This document shows positions 7,951 to 16,062 of a DNA stretch of 64,000 nt, piece by piece. Position numbers and translations under genes: made by a program. Location of the stretch: NCBI GenBank assembly GCA_965204905.1, contig OZ242042.1:3410001-3474000 (forward strand), given 5' to 3'. Numbering within the stretch: position 1 is the stretch's first letter; each line of letters opens with the position of its first letter. The notes under the pieces are model-generated. The model did no database searches. It had not been told where the DNA came from and saw nothing but the letters and a program-made list of their open reading frames with translations. The DNA comes from Bin87 sp965204905 (GTDB lineage: Bacteria; Chloroflexota; Dehalococcoidia; Lucifugimonadales; UBA3495).

Positions 7951-7988
7951 CGCTATTACCTCCTGCGGCCAGCCGTCCTGCCACCATA

Positions 7989-8183
7989 CTATCGTGATTC
8001 TAACACATTCAGGTTACAAGACCGCCCAGCACCCACCTTTGGTAGATCCTCCCGGTTGATAATCCGATGGAAATACGTAGGGCGGTAGCCGAAGGTGCTT
8101 GCCCAAGCGTAGATCCGCAGCATCTCCTCGTGGAATTCAATTCCAAGTCCGTTTATGACCTCATCGGCCTTTCCCGCACCCGA
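7989..8183 (-). pseudogene. Fragment of an uncharacterised protein, no start codon
   Basis: Between stops, the minus strand reads GLGIEFHEEMLRIYAWASTFGYRPTYFHRIINRED in separate readable stretches (FHEEMLRIY, GYRPTYFHRII). The pattern F-H-x-x-M-x-x-I-Y ... G-Y-x-x-x-x-F resembles a conserved hypothetical protein often found in restriction and mobile regions. An in-frame TAG at 8184-8186 and the lack of a start suggest a decayed remnant. Identification is from memory of the pattern and is weak. Confidence 0.35.
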
Positions 8184-8529
8184 CTACACCCGCAGCAGTT
8201 GGCAAGAAGCGTAAATCCAGTGCCATAGGGGCAGGTTCCAACATCTGGATTGCCTGAACGCTGATTTTTGCGATTAGAGGATTTACATGATTACCGGGCG
8301 CTGCCTGTGGCGGGCGGCCTGCTAGACAGCGGGGGCGTTTTATCGGGATGGGCAGGGTTTTGTTTGATGGCGTTGCTCCTTTGATCGGTGGGGGTTTGGT
8401 GGATGCTTGATTCGGATGATCGGTAAAGGGTCGGGAGGTTCAGGATCGTCGGCGCTACGGCCAGAGCGTGGTATGCGATATTGCGTCCTAGACTTCCGCG
8501 TGCTGACCGTATTGGTCGATGAGGGATTT

Positions 8530-8567
8530 CCCCCTCACCCTAACCCTCTCCCGCCAGGGGAGAGGGG
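8530..8567. repeat. Dispersed CCCTAACCCTCTCCC hairpin repeat
   Basis: The sequence around CCCTCACCCTAACCCTCTCC is followed by a 5-base loop and GGGAGAGGG. It forms a 9-bp perfect stem (8544-8552 with 8558-8566). Very similar elements are widespread in unrelated bacterial genomes as intergenic repeats. Confidence 0.65.
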
Positions 8568-8689
8568 ACTTGCGGCCCTCGCGGAGCGGTGGTGACACCC
8601 GCCGTACCGGTCTCGGCCATGACGATGAATAGGTCGTCCTCAGGCGCGAGCCGGCGTTGCATGTAAATCCGACTTGGTTTGACCGTGGT

Positions 8690-8707
8690 GTTGCGCCGGG
8701 GCGCAAC
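8690..8707. repeat. Short perfect palindrome
   Basis: GTTGCGCC-GG-GGCGCAAC, an 8-bp perfect stem with a 2-base loop in the gene-free stretch. It could be a repeat core or a structured end; no second copy was seen in the window. Confidence 0.35.
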
Positions 8708-8868
8708 GTGAATCCTGAACCTCTGCTGACCCGATTTTGGATTTGGCCGGTGTCGGGCGTTGGGCCGTGGCCATGGGCCTTTTGCCTGACGTAGAGTATA
8801 GTGTAGAGAACGTGTGTACGGTATTGCAAGGGGCGGGTGTCAGTGGTTTGGCGAGGTGGACTTATCGG

Positions 8869-9258
8869 TCAGGCCGGTTGGGCTTCTTCAATGATTACAT
8901 CGCCGCCGTCCCAGGCATCCATTGCAATCCGGCTGCCTTCCAGCAGTTCCATCCCCAGCAAAGGCTGGTCAATGGACTCAAAGACCTCAACGGCGAGAGT
9001 GCGACCGTGCCATCTCACCGACGTTCGGTAGTGTTCGAAATTTTCTTCGCTGCCGCTGGTGACGATGGCTTGATGCTGGCCCACATGGGTCAGTCCCAGT
9101 CCGCTGATGTCCGTTGCTGGAAGCACCAACCATCCGGTAAATCCAGTGTCAAGGATGACATCGTGCTCCCGATAATCTCCGTTAGCGTCCATCACCGGCA
9201 GGGTGATCCATGCTTCCAAGCCTCCCTGTTCGTTGCGCTCGACCCGACCACTAATCAC
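8869..9258 (-). CDS. Clan AA (retropepsin-like) aspartic protease
   Basis: 129 residues. The active-site triad region reads ILDTGFTGWLVLP near residue 36 (D-T-G), followed by a glycine-rich LLGMELLEG near 102, the order of a single-domain retropepsin-like fold that works as a dimer. The GTG start at 9258 overlaps the end of the upstream gene by 8 bases. This two-gene pairing with a roughly 90-residue partner is frequent in cyanobacteria and Chloroflexi, and has been suspected to act like a toxin-antitoxin or processing pair; its substrate is unknown. Confidence 0.8.
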   Translation of the reverse strand: MISGRVERNEQGGLEAWITLPVMDANGDYREHDVILDTGFTGWLVLPATDISGLGLTHVGQHQAIVTSGSEENFEHYRTSVRWHGRTLAVEVFESIDQPLLGMELLEGSRIAMDAWDGGDVIIEEAQPA

Positions 9259-9526
9259 GTCGCACCGGCTTGATCATGGGGTGCATCTTGTACGTCACCG
9301 GCACATCCACCCATTCGTCCCACGTGTAAGCATCCGGACGCCGCTCACGCAACTTCCGAACGGCCTCCAGGTGCCCCTTTAGAGGCCCGTCGGCAATCTC
9401 GTAGTCGCCGCTTTTGACGTCGATGACCACGATTTTGCCCTTGTGCTCCGGCCCCAGGGTAGGGCGGATCTTTTCGTTGTAGATTGCGCGGCCGATAGCC
9501 GGCACATCCGCTTTGTTGAACGCCAT
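9251..9526 (-). CDS. Conserved partner of clan AA protease (91 aa)
   Basis: From ATG 9526 the product is 91 residues: IGRAIYNEKIRP, then HKGKIVVIDVKSGDYEIADG, a basic helix AVRKLRERRPDAYTW, and VPVTYKMHPMIKP. Similar proteins with the HKGK-x-V-x-x-D-x-x-SGDY core regularly sit just before clan AA aspartic proteases. GGAG lies 8 bases before ATG 9526; the frame extends to 9589 without better signals. It could be the protease substrate, inhibitor or adaptor (inference). Its start faces the divergent restriction gene at 9613, so a divergent promoter should lie in 9527-9612. Confidence 0.65.
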   Translation of the reverse strand: MAFNKADVPAIGRAIYNEKIRPTLGPEHKGKIVVIDVKSGDYEIADGPLKGHLEAVRKLRERRPDAYTWDEWVDVPVTYKMHPMIKPVRRD

Positions 9527-9612
9527 GATTATCGCTCCGTCCAACATTCTAGCATGGGGAGACGTCAGCATTGGGGTTGTAACCCGCACAGCAACAGGCG
9601 TAGGATGTACCC

Positions 9613-12312
9613 ATGACGCCCGAACATTTCATCGCAACTTGGGACAATACCACTCTGAACGAGGAGCAGGGCGCGCAGTCCTGGTTCAACGACCTTTGCG
9701 ACCTCATCGGCCATCCCAAGCCCCTGGGCGATCTTAACGGCCTGACCTATGCCTTTGAACATCGCGTCGAAACGGGCAAGGCCGACGCCTACTACGAAAA
9801 TCATTTCGGCTGGGAGTTCAAGACCCACGAGGGGCAGTTGGACGAGGCCATGCGCCAGGTGCTTGGCTATTCCATGTACCTGAAAACGCCGCCCCTGCTG
9901 GTGGTGTCCGCCTTCAACGTCATCCGCATCCGCACCAACTTTCCCGGCATGGAAAGCGTACAGCGGGAAATCCGCATCGCCGACCTCGCGGAACCGGACA
10001 CCCTGGCCGTCGTCCAGCGGATTTTCACCGATCCGGACTGGTTCAACACCGGCAGGAGCCGCGACGACGTCACCAGGGAAACCGCCGCCCTGTTCCAGGC
10101 GGTGAGCAACGACATGGCCCGTTCGGGCTACGGCACTGATCCGTCAAGAATCCGAGAACTGGCGCAGTACCTCAACCAGATCATATTCTGCCTGTACGCC
10201 GAGGACGCCGGGCTGCTGCCCGACGGCGCGTTCACCGGCCTGGTGGTGAACCAGCGGCGGGAACCGGATCGATTCCGGCAGGGCGCGCGGACACTGTTCG
10301 CCGAAATGGATCACGGCGGCCTGTTCGGCCCACAGACCATTGAGCATTTCAACGGCGAACTGTTCGCCCACGTTCCCGACGTGACGCTGAACACCGCCGC
10401 GCTGGAAAGGCTGGCGGAAGCCGCGACCAAGAACTGGAGCAACATCGAGCCGTCCATATTCGGCACACTGTTTGAGCGCGCGCTGGGTCTCACCGAGGAA
10501 CGCGCACCGCTGGGCGCGCACTACACCGGCGAGGCCGACATCCGTCGCGTGGTTCAGCCGGTCATCATGGACGAACTGCGCCGGGAGTGGGCGGCGGTCA
10601 GGGCGGAGGTTGAGGGGGTGGGGCATCTGGAGTCATTCCGCCGTCGCCTCGCCTCCGTAACCGTCCTCGACCCCGCCTGCGGCAGCGGCAACTTCCTCTA
10701 CGTGGCCTTGCGCTCCCTGCTGGATTTGGAGCGGGAAGTGATTGACTTCGCCGCCGCCCGGGGCTGGGCCGACGTCGGCAGGACGCCGCTGGTGAACCCG
10801 GCCCAAATGATGGGCCTAGAGGTCAACGAGTACGCGGCGCAACTGGCGAAAACCGCCCTGTGGATTGGCTATATCCAGTGGCATCAGGCCAACGGTTTTG
10901 CCTACACCAACCGCCCGATACTGGACAACATCGACGGCGTTGAATGTCGGGACGCCGCCATTGTTCTCAACGACGCCGGCGAAACTACACGCAAAGCGCA
11001 ATGGCCCGATGCCGATTACATCATCGGCAACCCGCCGTTTCTGGGCGCAAAGGATATGCTCACCGAGTTGGGCAACGACTACACCGCTCGTCTGCGCCGG
11101 ACCTACGCCGCCGAACTGGACGGCGCGGTTGACCTGTGCTGCTACTGGTTTGAGCAGGCCCGAGCGCAGATTGCCGCGGGCAAGGCCAGGCGCGCCGGCC
11201 TGCTGGCGACGCAGGCGATACGGTTCAGCAGCAACCGCCGCACCCTGGAGCGCATCAAGGAAACCGGCGACATTTTCGCCGCCTACGACGACCTGGAATG
11301 GAAACCGGAGGAACCCGGCTCCGCCGCCGTCCACGTGTCCATCGTCTGCTTTGACGACGGCAGCGAAACCGCAAAAACGCTGAACGGCGGGCCGGCATCC
11401 GACATCGACACCCGCCTCACCGACGCTGTGCATCTGGACCGAGCGCAGCCATTGCCACAGAACAACGGCATTTGCTTCAGGGGTATCGAGAAAGGCGGCC
11501 CACTCGACTTGACGCCGGAACAGGCGTCAATAATGCTGGCCGACAGCAACCCCAATGGCAAGCCCAACAGCGATGTCCTCAAACGCTACGTCATCGGCAG
11601 AGACCTTAACGGCAAGCCACAAGAACGTTGGCTGGTTGACTTTGGCGCTATGCCCGAATCAGATGCGAAACTATACAACTTGCCATACCAGCATTGTCTA
11701 AACTACGTAAAACCAGTTCGAGATAAGAATAAGCGCGAACATCGGAGATTGAATTGGTGGTTACTTAACGATGCGACGCCAGCATTGGATGCGGCCCTTG
11801 CACCGTTAACGCGGTACATTGGCACCTGTCAGGTGTCCAAGCATCGCTGCTTCCAGTACATAGATGCCGACAATGCGCCGGATGTAACTATCGTCGCTTT
11901 TTGCCGCGAGGATGACTACTTTCTAGGGGTACTGGAAAGCCGTTTCCACAAGGCTTGGACTGCCGCCATTGGCACACAGTTGCGGGAAAAGGAATCGGGC
12001 CGGCGCTACATCATCAGCGAGTGCTTTGAGAAGTTCCCGTTTCCGAGTCCGACGGAATCGCAGCGTCAGGCCGTAGCGCAGGCGGCGCGAACCCTGGACG
12101 AGCAGCGGCGCAACGTCTGCCAACCCAACGGCAGCTACCGCCGCTCGATGACCAGCCTGTACAACGAAAACCCGCCGTGGCTGCAAACCGCCCACGCCGA
12201 GCTTGATGCCGCCGTAGCCGACGCCTACGGCTGGCCGGCCGACCTGGCGGACGACGAAATACTGCGCCGTTTGGTGCGGCTGAACGTGAGCGGCGGGGCG
12301 GGGCGGCCGTAG
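9613..12312 (+). CDS. Single-chain type IIG/IIL-like restriction-modification enzyme (YeeA/MmeI-like)
   Basis: 899 residues. The N-terminal nuclease part has Asp58 (GKADAYY) and E68-F-K70 (GWEFK), a PD-(D/E)xK arrangement. The central N6-adenine methyltransferase has motif I DPACGSGNFL from Asp353 and motif IV NPPF from Asn473, followed by the segments characteristic of this family (VDLCCYWFEQARAQI, AGLLATQAIRFSSNRR). The C-terminal 250 residues should contain the target recognition domain. Such proteins cut and methylate with one polypeptide, so no separate subunits are needed. All key residues are present, so it is probably active. The frame is unbroken and divergent from the protease pair. 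Confidence 0.88.
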   Translation: MTPEHFIATWDNTTLNEEQGAQSWFNDLCDLIGHPKPLGDLNGLTYAFEHRVETGKADAYYENHFGWEFKTHEGQLDEAMRQVLGYSMYLKTPPLLVVSAFNVIRIRTNFPGMESVQREIRIADLAEPDTLAVVQRIFTDPDWFNTGRSRDDVTRETAALFQAVSNDMARSGYGTDPSRIRELAQYLNQIIFCLYAEDAGLLPDGAFTGLVVNQRREPDRFRQGARTLFAEMDHGGLFGPQTIEHFNGELFAHVPDVTLNTAALERLAEAATKNWSNIEPSIFGTLFERALGLTEERAPLGAHYTGEADIRRVVQPVIMDELRREWAAVRAEVEGVGHLESFRRRLASVTVLDPACGSGNFLYVALRSLLDLEREVIDFAAARGWADVGRTPLVNPAQMMGLEVNEYAAQLAKTALWIGYIQWHQANGFAYTNRPILDNIDGVECRDAAIVLNDAGETTRKAQWPDADYIIGNPPFLGAKDMLTELGNDYTARLRRTYAAELDGAVDLCCYWFEQARAQIAAGKARRAGLLATQAIRFSSNRRTLERIKETGDIFAAYDDLEWKPEEPGSAAVHVSIVCFDDGSETAKTLNGGPASDIDTRLTDAVHLDRAQPLPQNNGICFRGIEKGGPLDLTPEQASIMLADSNPNGKPNSDVLKRYVIGRDLNGKPQERWLVDFGAMPESDAKLYNLPYQHCLNYVKPVRDKNKREHRRLNWWLLNDATPALDAALAPLTRYIGTCQVSKHRCFQYIDADNAPDVTIVAFCREDDYFLGVLESRFHKAWTAAIGTQLREKESGRRYIISECFEKFPFPSPTESQRQAVAQAARTLDEQRRNVCQPNGSYRRSMTSLYNENPPWLQTAHAELDAAVADAYGWPADLADDEILRRLVRLNVSGGAGRP

Positions 12313-12317
12313 CCGGG

Positions 12318-12323
12318 TATAAT
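12318..12323 (+). promoter_or_regulatory. -10 box TATAAT before the two-gene module
   Basis: A perfect TATAAT begins 6 bases after the restriction gene stop and about 50 bases before ATG 12371. No good -35 is seen in the GC-rich upstream coding sequence. It suggests the module can be transcribed separately from the restriction gene. Confidence 0.4.
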
Positions 12324-12370
12324 GGTTGAAAGCAGTCGCAAATGATGCCGATGAAATGCGAGATGACGCT

Positions 12371-12757
12371 ATGGCTAATTCCGAAGTGACCGTTGCCGAG
12401 TTTTTTGACGACCTGAAGCGTCAACGCCGTGCCGACCCGCCGCAAATGCCGTCCGCATCAGCGATGATTGAACAGGCAAAAAAAGCCCTGCGCCGGGAGC
12501 GGAAGAACGGCCCGGCCCTGCTGTTGGCTGCGGTCAACTACCGCATCGGCGAGATTGCCCCTGGCGCCAACCCCTGGACGGTCATCAACCGAGTCGCCAA
12601 AGCTCGCCAACACGCTGGTATTGCATCGTCATATTCTGCCGTGGTGGAGTTGAAAGCACAGGCCGATCAACACGGGAGCTACGACCGCGAAGACGCAGAG
12701 TTGTGCTACGAGTTGGGCGAAATAGTGCTCTCTCTGCTTGACGAGCACTATGGCTGA
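12371..12757 (+). CDS. Module protein A1, unknown function
   Basis: 128 residues from ATG 12371; TTG 12326 and ATG 12356 are alternatives, and none has a strong ribosome site. Mostly helical and charged, with a core reading PALLLAAVNYRIGEI and a C-terminal acidic helix ending ELGEIVLSLLDEHYG. It is related to protein A2 (13297-13683), which has PRLLLDALEYRIREI and WDIAEIVICHLDLEYA at the same places. Its stop overlaps the start of B1 by 8 bases. I do not recognise the family. Position between a restriction enzyme and a duplicate copy suggests a defence or toxin-antitoxin role (inference). Confidence 0.6.
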   Translation: MANSEVTVAEFFDDLKRQRRADPPQMPSASAMIEQAKKALRRERKNGPALLLAAVNYRIGEIAPGANPWTVINRVAKARQHAGIASSYSAVVELKAQADQHGSYDREDAELCYELGEIVLSLLDEHYG

Positions 12758-13181
12758 CCTAGCGGCGGCAGATTACCTCGAATATGCGGAATCGCGGTTG
12801 CGCGAAGCAGGCGAACGTGGCGAGAAGGCAATGTCAAACGGCTACGGCCACAACCTGGGAGAATTGGCGAAAGTCGCATCGCTGATCTGGGACGGCGTTA
12901 TGGACGTGCTCTCGGCGCTGACAGCGCTGGACGGCGACACCCCCAACGGACGCTCATCAGACTTGCGACAGTACGCGCGGCAGATCCTGACCAGGGACGA
13001 ATACAGCCTATGGCGGGATTTGGCCCGGCTGCATAACTTTCAGCACAAACCGAACCATCCCGAAACCGTGTTCAGCGCTTCCTGCCGAGGGACAGCTTCC
13101 CTGCTGGAATTGTTCAACCAACGGCTGCCGACGCAGCTGCAACTGCCGTCAGAGTGTTGGGAATGGTTGGCGGGGGTTTAG
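12750..13181 (+). CDS. Module protein B1, HEPN-like
   Basis: 143 residues, predicted all-helical. Conserved with B2 are YAESRL, GELA-x-VASLIWD, GRSSD, ARLHNFQHKP-x-HPE, and the ending CWEWLAGV. R-L-H-N-F-Q-H fits the R-x(4-6)-H pattern of HEPN domains, which in many toxin-antitoxin and abortive-infection systems form RNase active sites; this match is by motif only. The ATG at 12750 overlaps the end of A1 (ATGGCTGA), so the pair is translationally coupled. The fold needs structural confirmation; the alternative is a non-enzymatic helical partner. Confidence 0.6.
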   Translation: MADLAAADYLEYAESRLREAGERGEKAMSNGYGHNLGELAKVASLIWDGVMDVLSALTALDGDTPNGRSSDLRQYARQILTRDEYSLWRDLARLHNFQHKPNHPETVFSASCRGTASLLELFNQRLPTQLQLPSECWEWLAGV

Positions 13182-13296
13182 GGAGTCAAGACGATTTGGC
13201 AGGCCGCTCTTGCCAGATGAAAGCGTTGGGTTGGCGCGCGAGTACGATAGACGGACGTAACCGACGGTACGGGTTTCTCATTTTGAGGAGTTGGTG

Positions 13297-13683
13297 ATGG
13301 TTAGCAATAAGAAATTCCGAGAGAAATTGCAGAAACGGCTGGCCGAAGTACAATCGGATCCCACAGAACGCAAGTCCGGCGCGCTGGCCATGCTGGACGC
13401 CGCGGAGCAGGCCCATCAACAGGGGCAGCAGAACGCGCCCCGGCTGCTGCTGGACGCGCTGGAGTATCGCATCCGGGAGATTGACCCCGACCCCGACTCT
13501 TGGGCGGCAGCAAAACGCATCGCTATCGAGAAGAATGCCTCCGGTATAAAGTCCGGCTACTGGGGAGCGATGCTGTTCGAGGAAGACGCTCGGCGTGACG
13601 GTTGCTACCACGAGGACGACTGGCGAATGTCCTGGGACATCGCCGAAATCGTCATCTGCCACCTAGACTTGGAATATGCTTAG
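13297..13683 (+). CDS. Module protein A2, paralogue of A1
   Basis: 128 residues from ATG 13297, with GAGGAG 6 bases upstream; TTG 13291 and GTG 13294 are in frame but less likely. It starts with basic residues (SNKKFREKLQKRL), then the shared PRLLLDALEYRIREI core and an acidic C-terminal helix. It overlaps B2 by 8 bases (ATGCTTAG), exactly the geometry of A1/B1. Divergence from A1 is considerable, so the duplication is old or the two copies entered separately. Confidence 0.6.
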   Translation: MVSNKKFREKLQKRLAEVQSDPTERKSGALAMLDAAEQAHQQGQQNAPRLLLDALEYRIREIDPDPDSWAAAKRIAIEKNASGIKSGYWGAMLFEEDARRDGCYHEDDWRMSWDIAEIVICHLDLEYA

Positions 13684-14104
13684 CCTCGCGCCGGCGGATT
13701 ATGCCGGCTATGCCGAATCGCGCCTGACCGTAGCGTGGCGCCGGTTCGACGCCACGGAGTCACAACCCTACGCGGAACGACGGGGCGAACTGGCGCAAGT
13801 CGCGTCGCTGATTTGGGACGCTACGATAGATCTGGTGTCAGCGTTGGCTTTGTCGAACGGCGTAAGACTGACTGGCCGGTCGAGCGACATGAGCGATTAT
13901 GCAAAGCACCAATTGCCGGACATCTACGAGGAGTGGCAAGGCCCGGCCAGGCTGCACAACTTCCAGCACAAACCCGATCACCCGGAGTCTGGATTTCGGC
14001 AATCTTGCCAGTCCGCCGGCGCGCTGCTGCCTATGCTCAACGCAGAGCTGCCGCCGCATCTACAACTGCCGGCGGACTGCTGGGAATGGCTGGCGGGGGT
14101 CTAA
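13676..14104 (+). CDS. Module protein B2, HEPN-like paralogue of B1
   Basis: 142 residues with the same conserved blocks as B1 (YAESRL, GELAQVASLIWD, GRSSD, ARLHNFQHKPDHPE, CWEWLAGV). The R-x5-H pattern is retained, so if it is catalytic both copies are intact. The conserved residues cluster in the middle and C-terminal third, while the N-terminal linker is variable. It ends 46 bases before DNA polymerase IV. 13182-13296 between the modules contains no gene. Confidence 0.6.
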   Translation: MLSLAPADYAGYAESRLTVAWRRFDATESQPYAERRGELAQVASLIWDATIDLVSALALSNGVRLTGRSSDMSDYAKHQLPDIYEEWQGPARLHNFQHKPDHPESGFRQSCQSAGALLPMLNAELPPHLQLPADCWEWLAGV

Positions 14105-14150
14105 CTCGCCAAGACATTCACCCGGCTGGACGTCTGCGCGACTCAGTCAA

Positions 14151-15248
14151 ATGGTTCGCTATATCATCCACGCCGACCTGGACGCTTTCTACGCCGCCGT
14201 GGAGCAGCTTGACAATCCCGAGCTGCGCGGCAAGGCGGTGCTGGTCGGCGGCCGGCCCGAGGGCCGCGGCGTCGTCGCCACCGCATCCTACGAAGCCCGC
14301 AAGTTCGGCGTCCACTCGGCCATGCCCATGGCCACGGCGGTGCGGCAGTGTCCCGAGGGCATCATCGTGCGGCCCCGTTTCGACCGCTACCGCGAGATGT
14401 CCGCGCGAATCATGGACATCTTCCGCGACGTTACGCCAATCATCCAGCCGGTCTCGCTGGACGAAGCCTACCTGGACATCACCGAGGCGTCGGCGCAAAC
14501 CTCGCCCATCGCCATCGCAATAGACATCAAGAATCGCGTCCGCCACGAAGTCGGGTTGACCGTCTCCGTAGGGCTGGGAACCGGCAAGTGCGTTGCCAAG
14601 ATCGCCTCCGATTTCCAGAAGCCCGACGGGTTGGTGGTGGTGCCGGAGGGAGAGGAAGCGGAGTTCCTCGCCTCACTGCCGGTAAACACGCTGATGGGAG
14701 TGGGCCCCAAATCGGCGGCGCGGTTGCGGGACGACGGTATCCACACCATCGGGCAACTGGCGGCGATGCCCGACAGCTGGTTCACCCGGCGGTTCGGCAA
14801 ACGCGGCGCGAGCATCAGGGACCGCGCTCGCGGTATCGACGACGAGCCCGTGCAAACCTCGCGGGAGGCCAAGTCCATCAGCAGCGAGACGACTTTCCCG
14901 CAGGATCTGAGCGCAGTCGAGGACATTCGCCCCGTCGTGGAGCGACTGTCGGGCAGCGTGGCCGATTCGCTCAATCGCAAGGGGCTCACCGGCCGCACCG
15001 TTACGGTCAAGATGCGCCTTTCCGATTTCACCACCTTCACCAGGCAGACCACCCTTGCGGAACCTACCAACGACAACACTGCCATCCTCGCCACCGCCTG
15101 GACCCTGCTGGAACGGGAGATGACGCCCGGCCGGGCCTTCCGGCTGCTGGGCGTCGGCGTATCCGGCTTTGCGGACGCGGCAGAAAATGATGATCGGGAC
15201 GCCGCCATCAGGATTACCACGCCTCCGCAACCGCAGTTGCGTTTGTAG
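14151..15248 (+). CDS. dinB: DNA polymerase IV (Y-family)
   Basis: 365 residues. The catalytic acids are in HADLDAFYAAVEQ (Asp9) and SLDEAYLDI (Asp104, Glu105). The family motif YEARKFGVHSAMPM is present, as are the helix-hairpin-helix segment GVGPKSAARL and a C-terminal little-finger domain. Pol IV copies past damaged bases with low fidelity. The start at 14151 (MVRYIIHADLD) is chosen from family alignment; the frame is open upstream through the B2 gene but that part is a shadow. The ribosome site is weak, so it may rely on translation of the upstream module. No LexA-type site was recognised. Confidence 0.93.
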   Translation: MVRYIIHADLDAFYAAVEQLDNPELRGKAVLVGGRPEGRGVVATASYEARKFGVHSAMPMATAVRQCPEGIIVRPRFDRYREMSARIMDIFRDVTPIIQPVSLDEAYLDITEASAQTSPIAIAIDIKNRVRHEVGLTVSVGLGTGKCVAKIASDFQKPDGLVVVPEGEEAEFLASLPVNTLMGVGPKSAARLRDDGIHTIGQLAAMPDSWFTRRFGKRGASIRDRARGIDDEPVQTSREAKSISSETTFPQDLSAVEDIRPVVERLSGSVADSLNRKGLTGRTVTVKMRLSDFTTFTRQTTLAEPTNDNTAILATAWTLLEREMTPGRAFRLLGVGVSGFADAAENDDRDAAIRITTPPQPQLRL

Positions 15249-15317
15249 GGGCGGCGAGATGCACAGTACAATGCACTCCATCAACGCCGTCGCTGCCACG
15301 ATTCGGGAGAATCGCTT

Positions 15318-16055
15318 ATGACCACTGTGAAACGTGAAATCCCGCCAGCTTCCGAAGAGCGATGGACGCCTTATCCCGAATTGCCGCGGGAGCGCAAGGA
15401 TATGATGCAACTACGGCCCGCCAACTACATTCAGGAGATGTTGCTAAGCATCCTGACACCGGGCTTCTCATACCACGACCATCCAACCATCTACATCGCC
15501 AGCGAAACGCCGATTTACTACGGCGAAAGGGCACCCGGAACGAGCGGCGCCCTACCCCACGTGATTCCCGACTGCCTGGTGGCCTTTGACGTGGATACTG
15601 CGGCCATCTGGGAACGAATCGGCTACGACCCCATACAGAACGGCAAGCCGCCCGATTTTGTCGTGGAGGTCGCATCCCGGCGAACCTGGCGAAACGACTC
15701 CGGGCACAAGCGGAACGTGTACGAGATGGTGGGCGTACCGGAATACTGGCGGTTTGACCCCACCGGGGGACGGTTCTACGGGCAGGCCATCATCGGCGAG
15801 CGGCTGGTCAACGGCCAGTACGAACGGCTACCGATGGTTGAGTACGACGACGGCAGCGAAGGGGCCACCAGCGCCGTACTGAACCTGAACTTCCGCTGGC
15901 GGGAGCGACGGTTCTGGATTCACAACCCCGCTACCGGGGAGGAGTATGAACATCCACAAGAAATGGCTGCCCGGCTGGAAGCAGGGAAGGAACGCTTGCA
16001 AGCGGAGATCGCTCGACTGGAGGAGGAAAACCGCCGTTTGCGGGGCGAGGGATAA
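15318..16055 (+). CDS. Uma2 family (DUF820) putative nuclease
   Basis: 245 residues. The PD-(D/E)xK-like core includes PDCLVAFD (Asp85), the catalytic stretch PPDFVVEVAS (Glu117) and the family signature D-x-G-x-K-R-x-x-Y ending GVPEYW (residues 127-143). The last 40 residues form a charged coiled coil (EAGKERLQAEIARLEEEN). Uma2 proteins are abundant in cyanobacteria and Chloroflexi; their biological target is not settled. It ends 7 bases before the convergent cofE. A GTAGGGGCGGCGAG half-repeat lies just upstream near 15245. Confidence 0.85.
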   Translation: MTTVKREIPPASEERWTPYPELPRERKDMMQLRPANYIQEMLLSILTPGFSYHDHPTIYIASETPIYYGERAPGTSGALPHVIPDCLVAFDVDTAAIWERIGYDPIQNGKPPDFVVEVASRRTWRNDSGHKRNVYEMVGVPEYWRFDPTGGRFYGQAIIGERLVNGQYERLPMVEYDDGSEGATSAVLNLNFRWRERRFWIHNPATGEEYEHPQEMAARLEAGKERLQAEIARLEEENRRLRGEG

Positions 16056-16062
16056 CCGCCGA

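Larger units (their letters stand above)
8184..8868. other. Non-coding stretch with dispersed repeats
   Basis: About 690 bases with no convincing gene on either strand. It contains the hairpin repeats at 8530-8567 and 8690-8707. Around 8250-8290 there is a low-complexity passage (GCTGATTTTTGCGATTAGAG) that looks like another non-coding dispersed repeat. It probably marks the edge of the accessory island that follows. Confidence 0.5.

Noticed and set aside
13899..14150. 84-codon extension of DNA polymerase IV
   Set aside because: It lies within the B2 gene in another frame and has no similarity to the family; Pol IV starts at MVRYIIHADLD.
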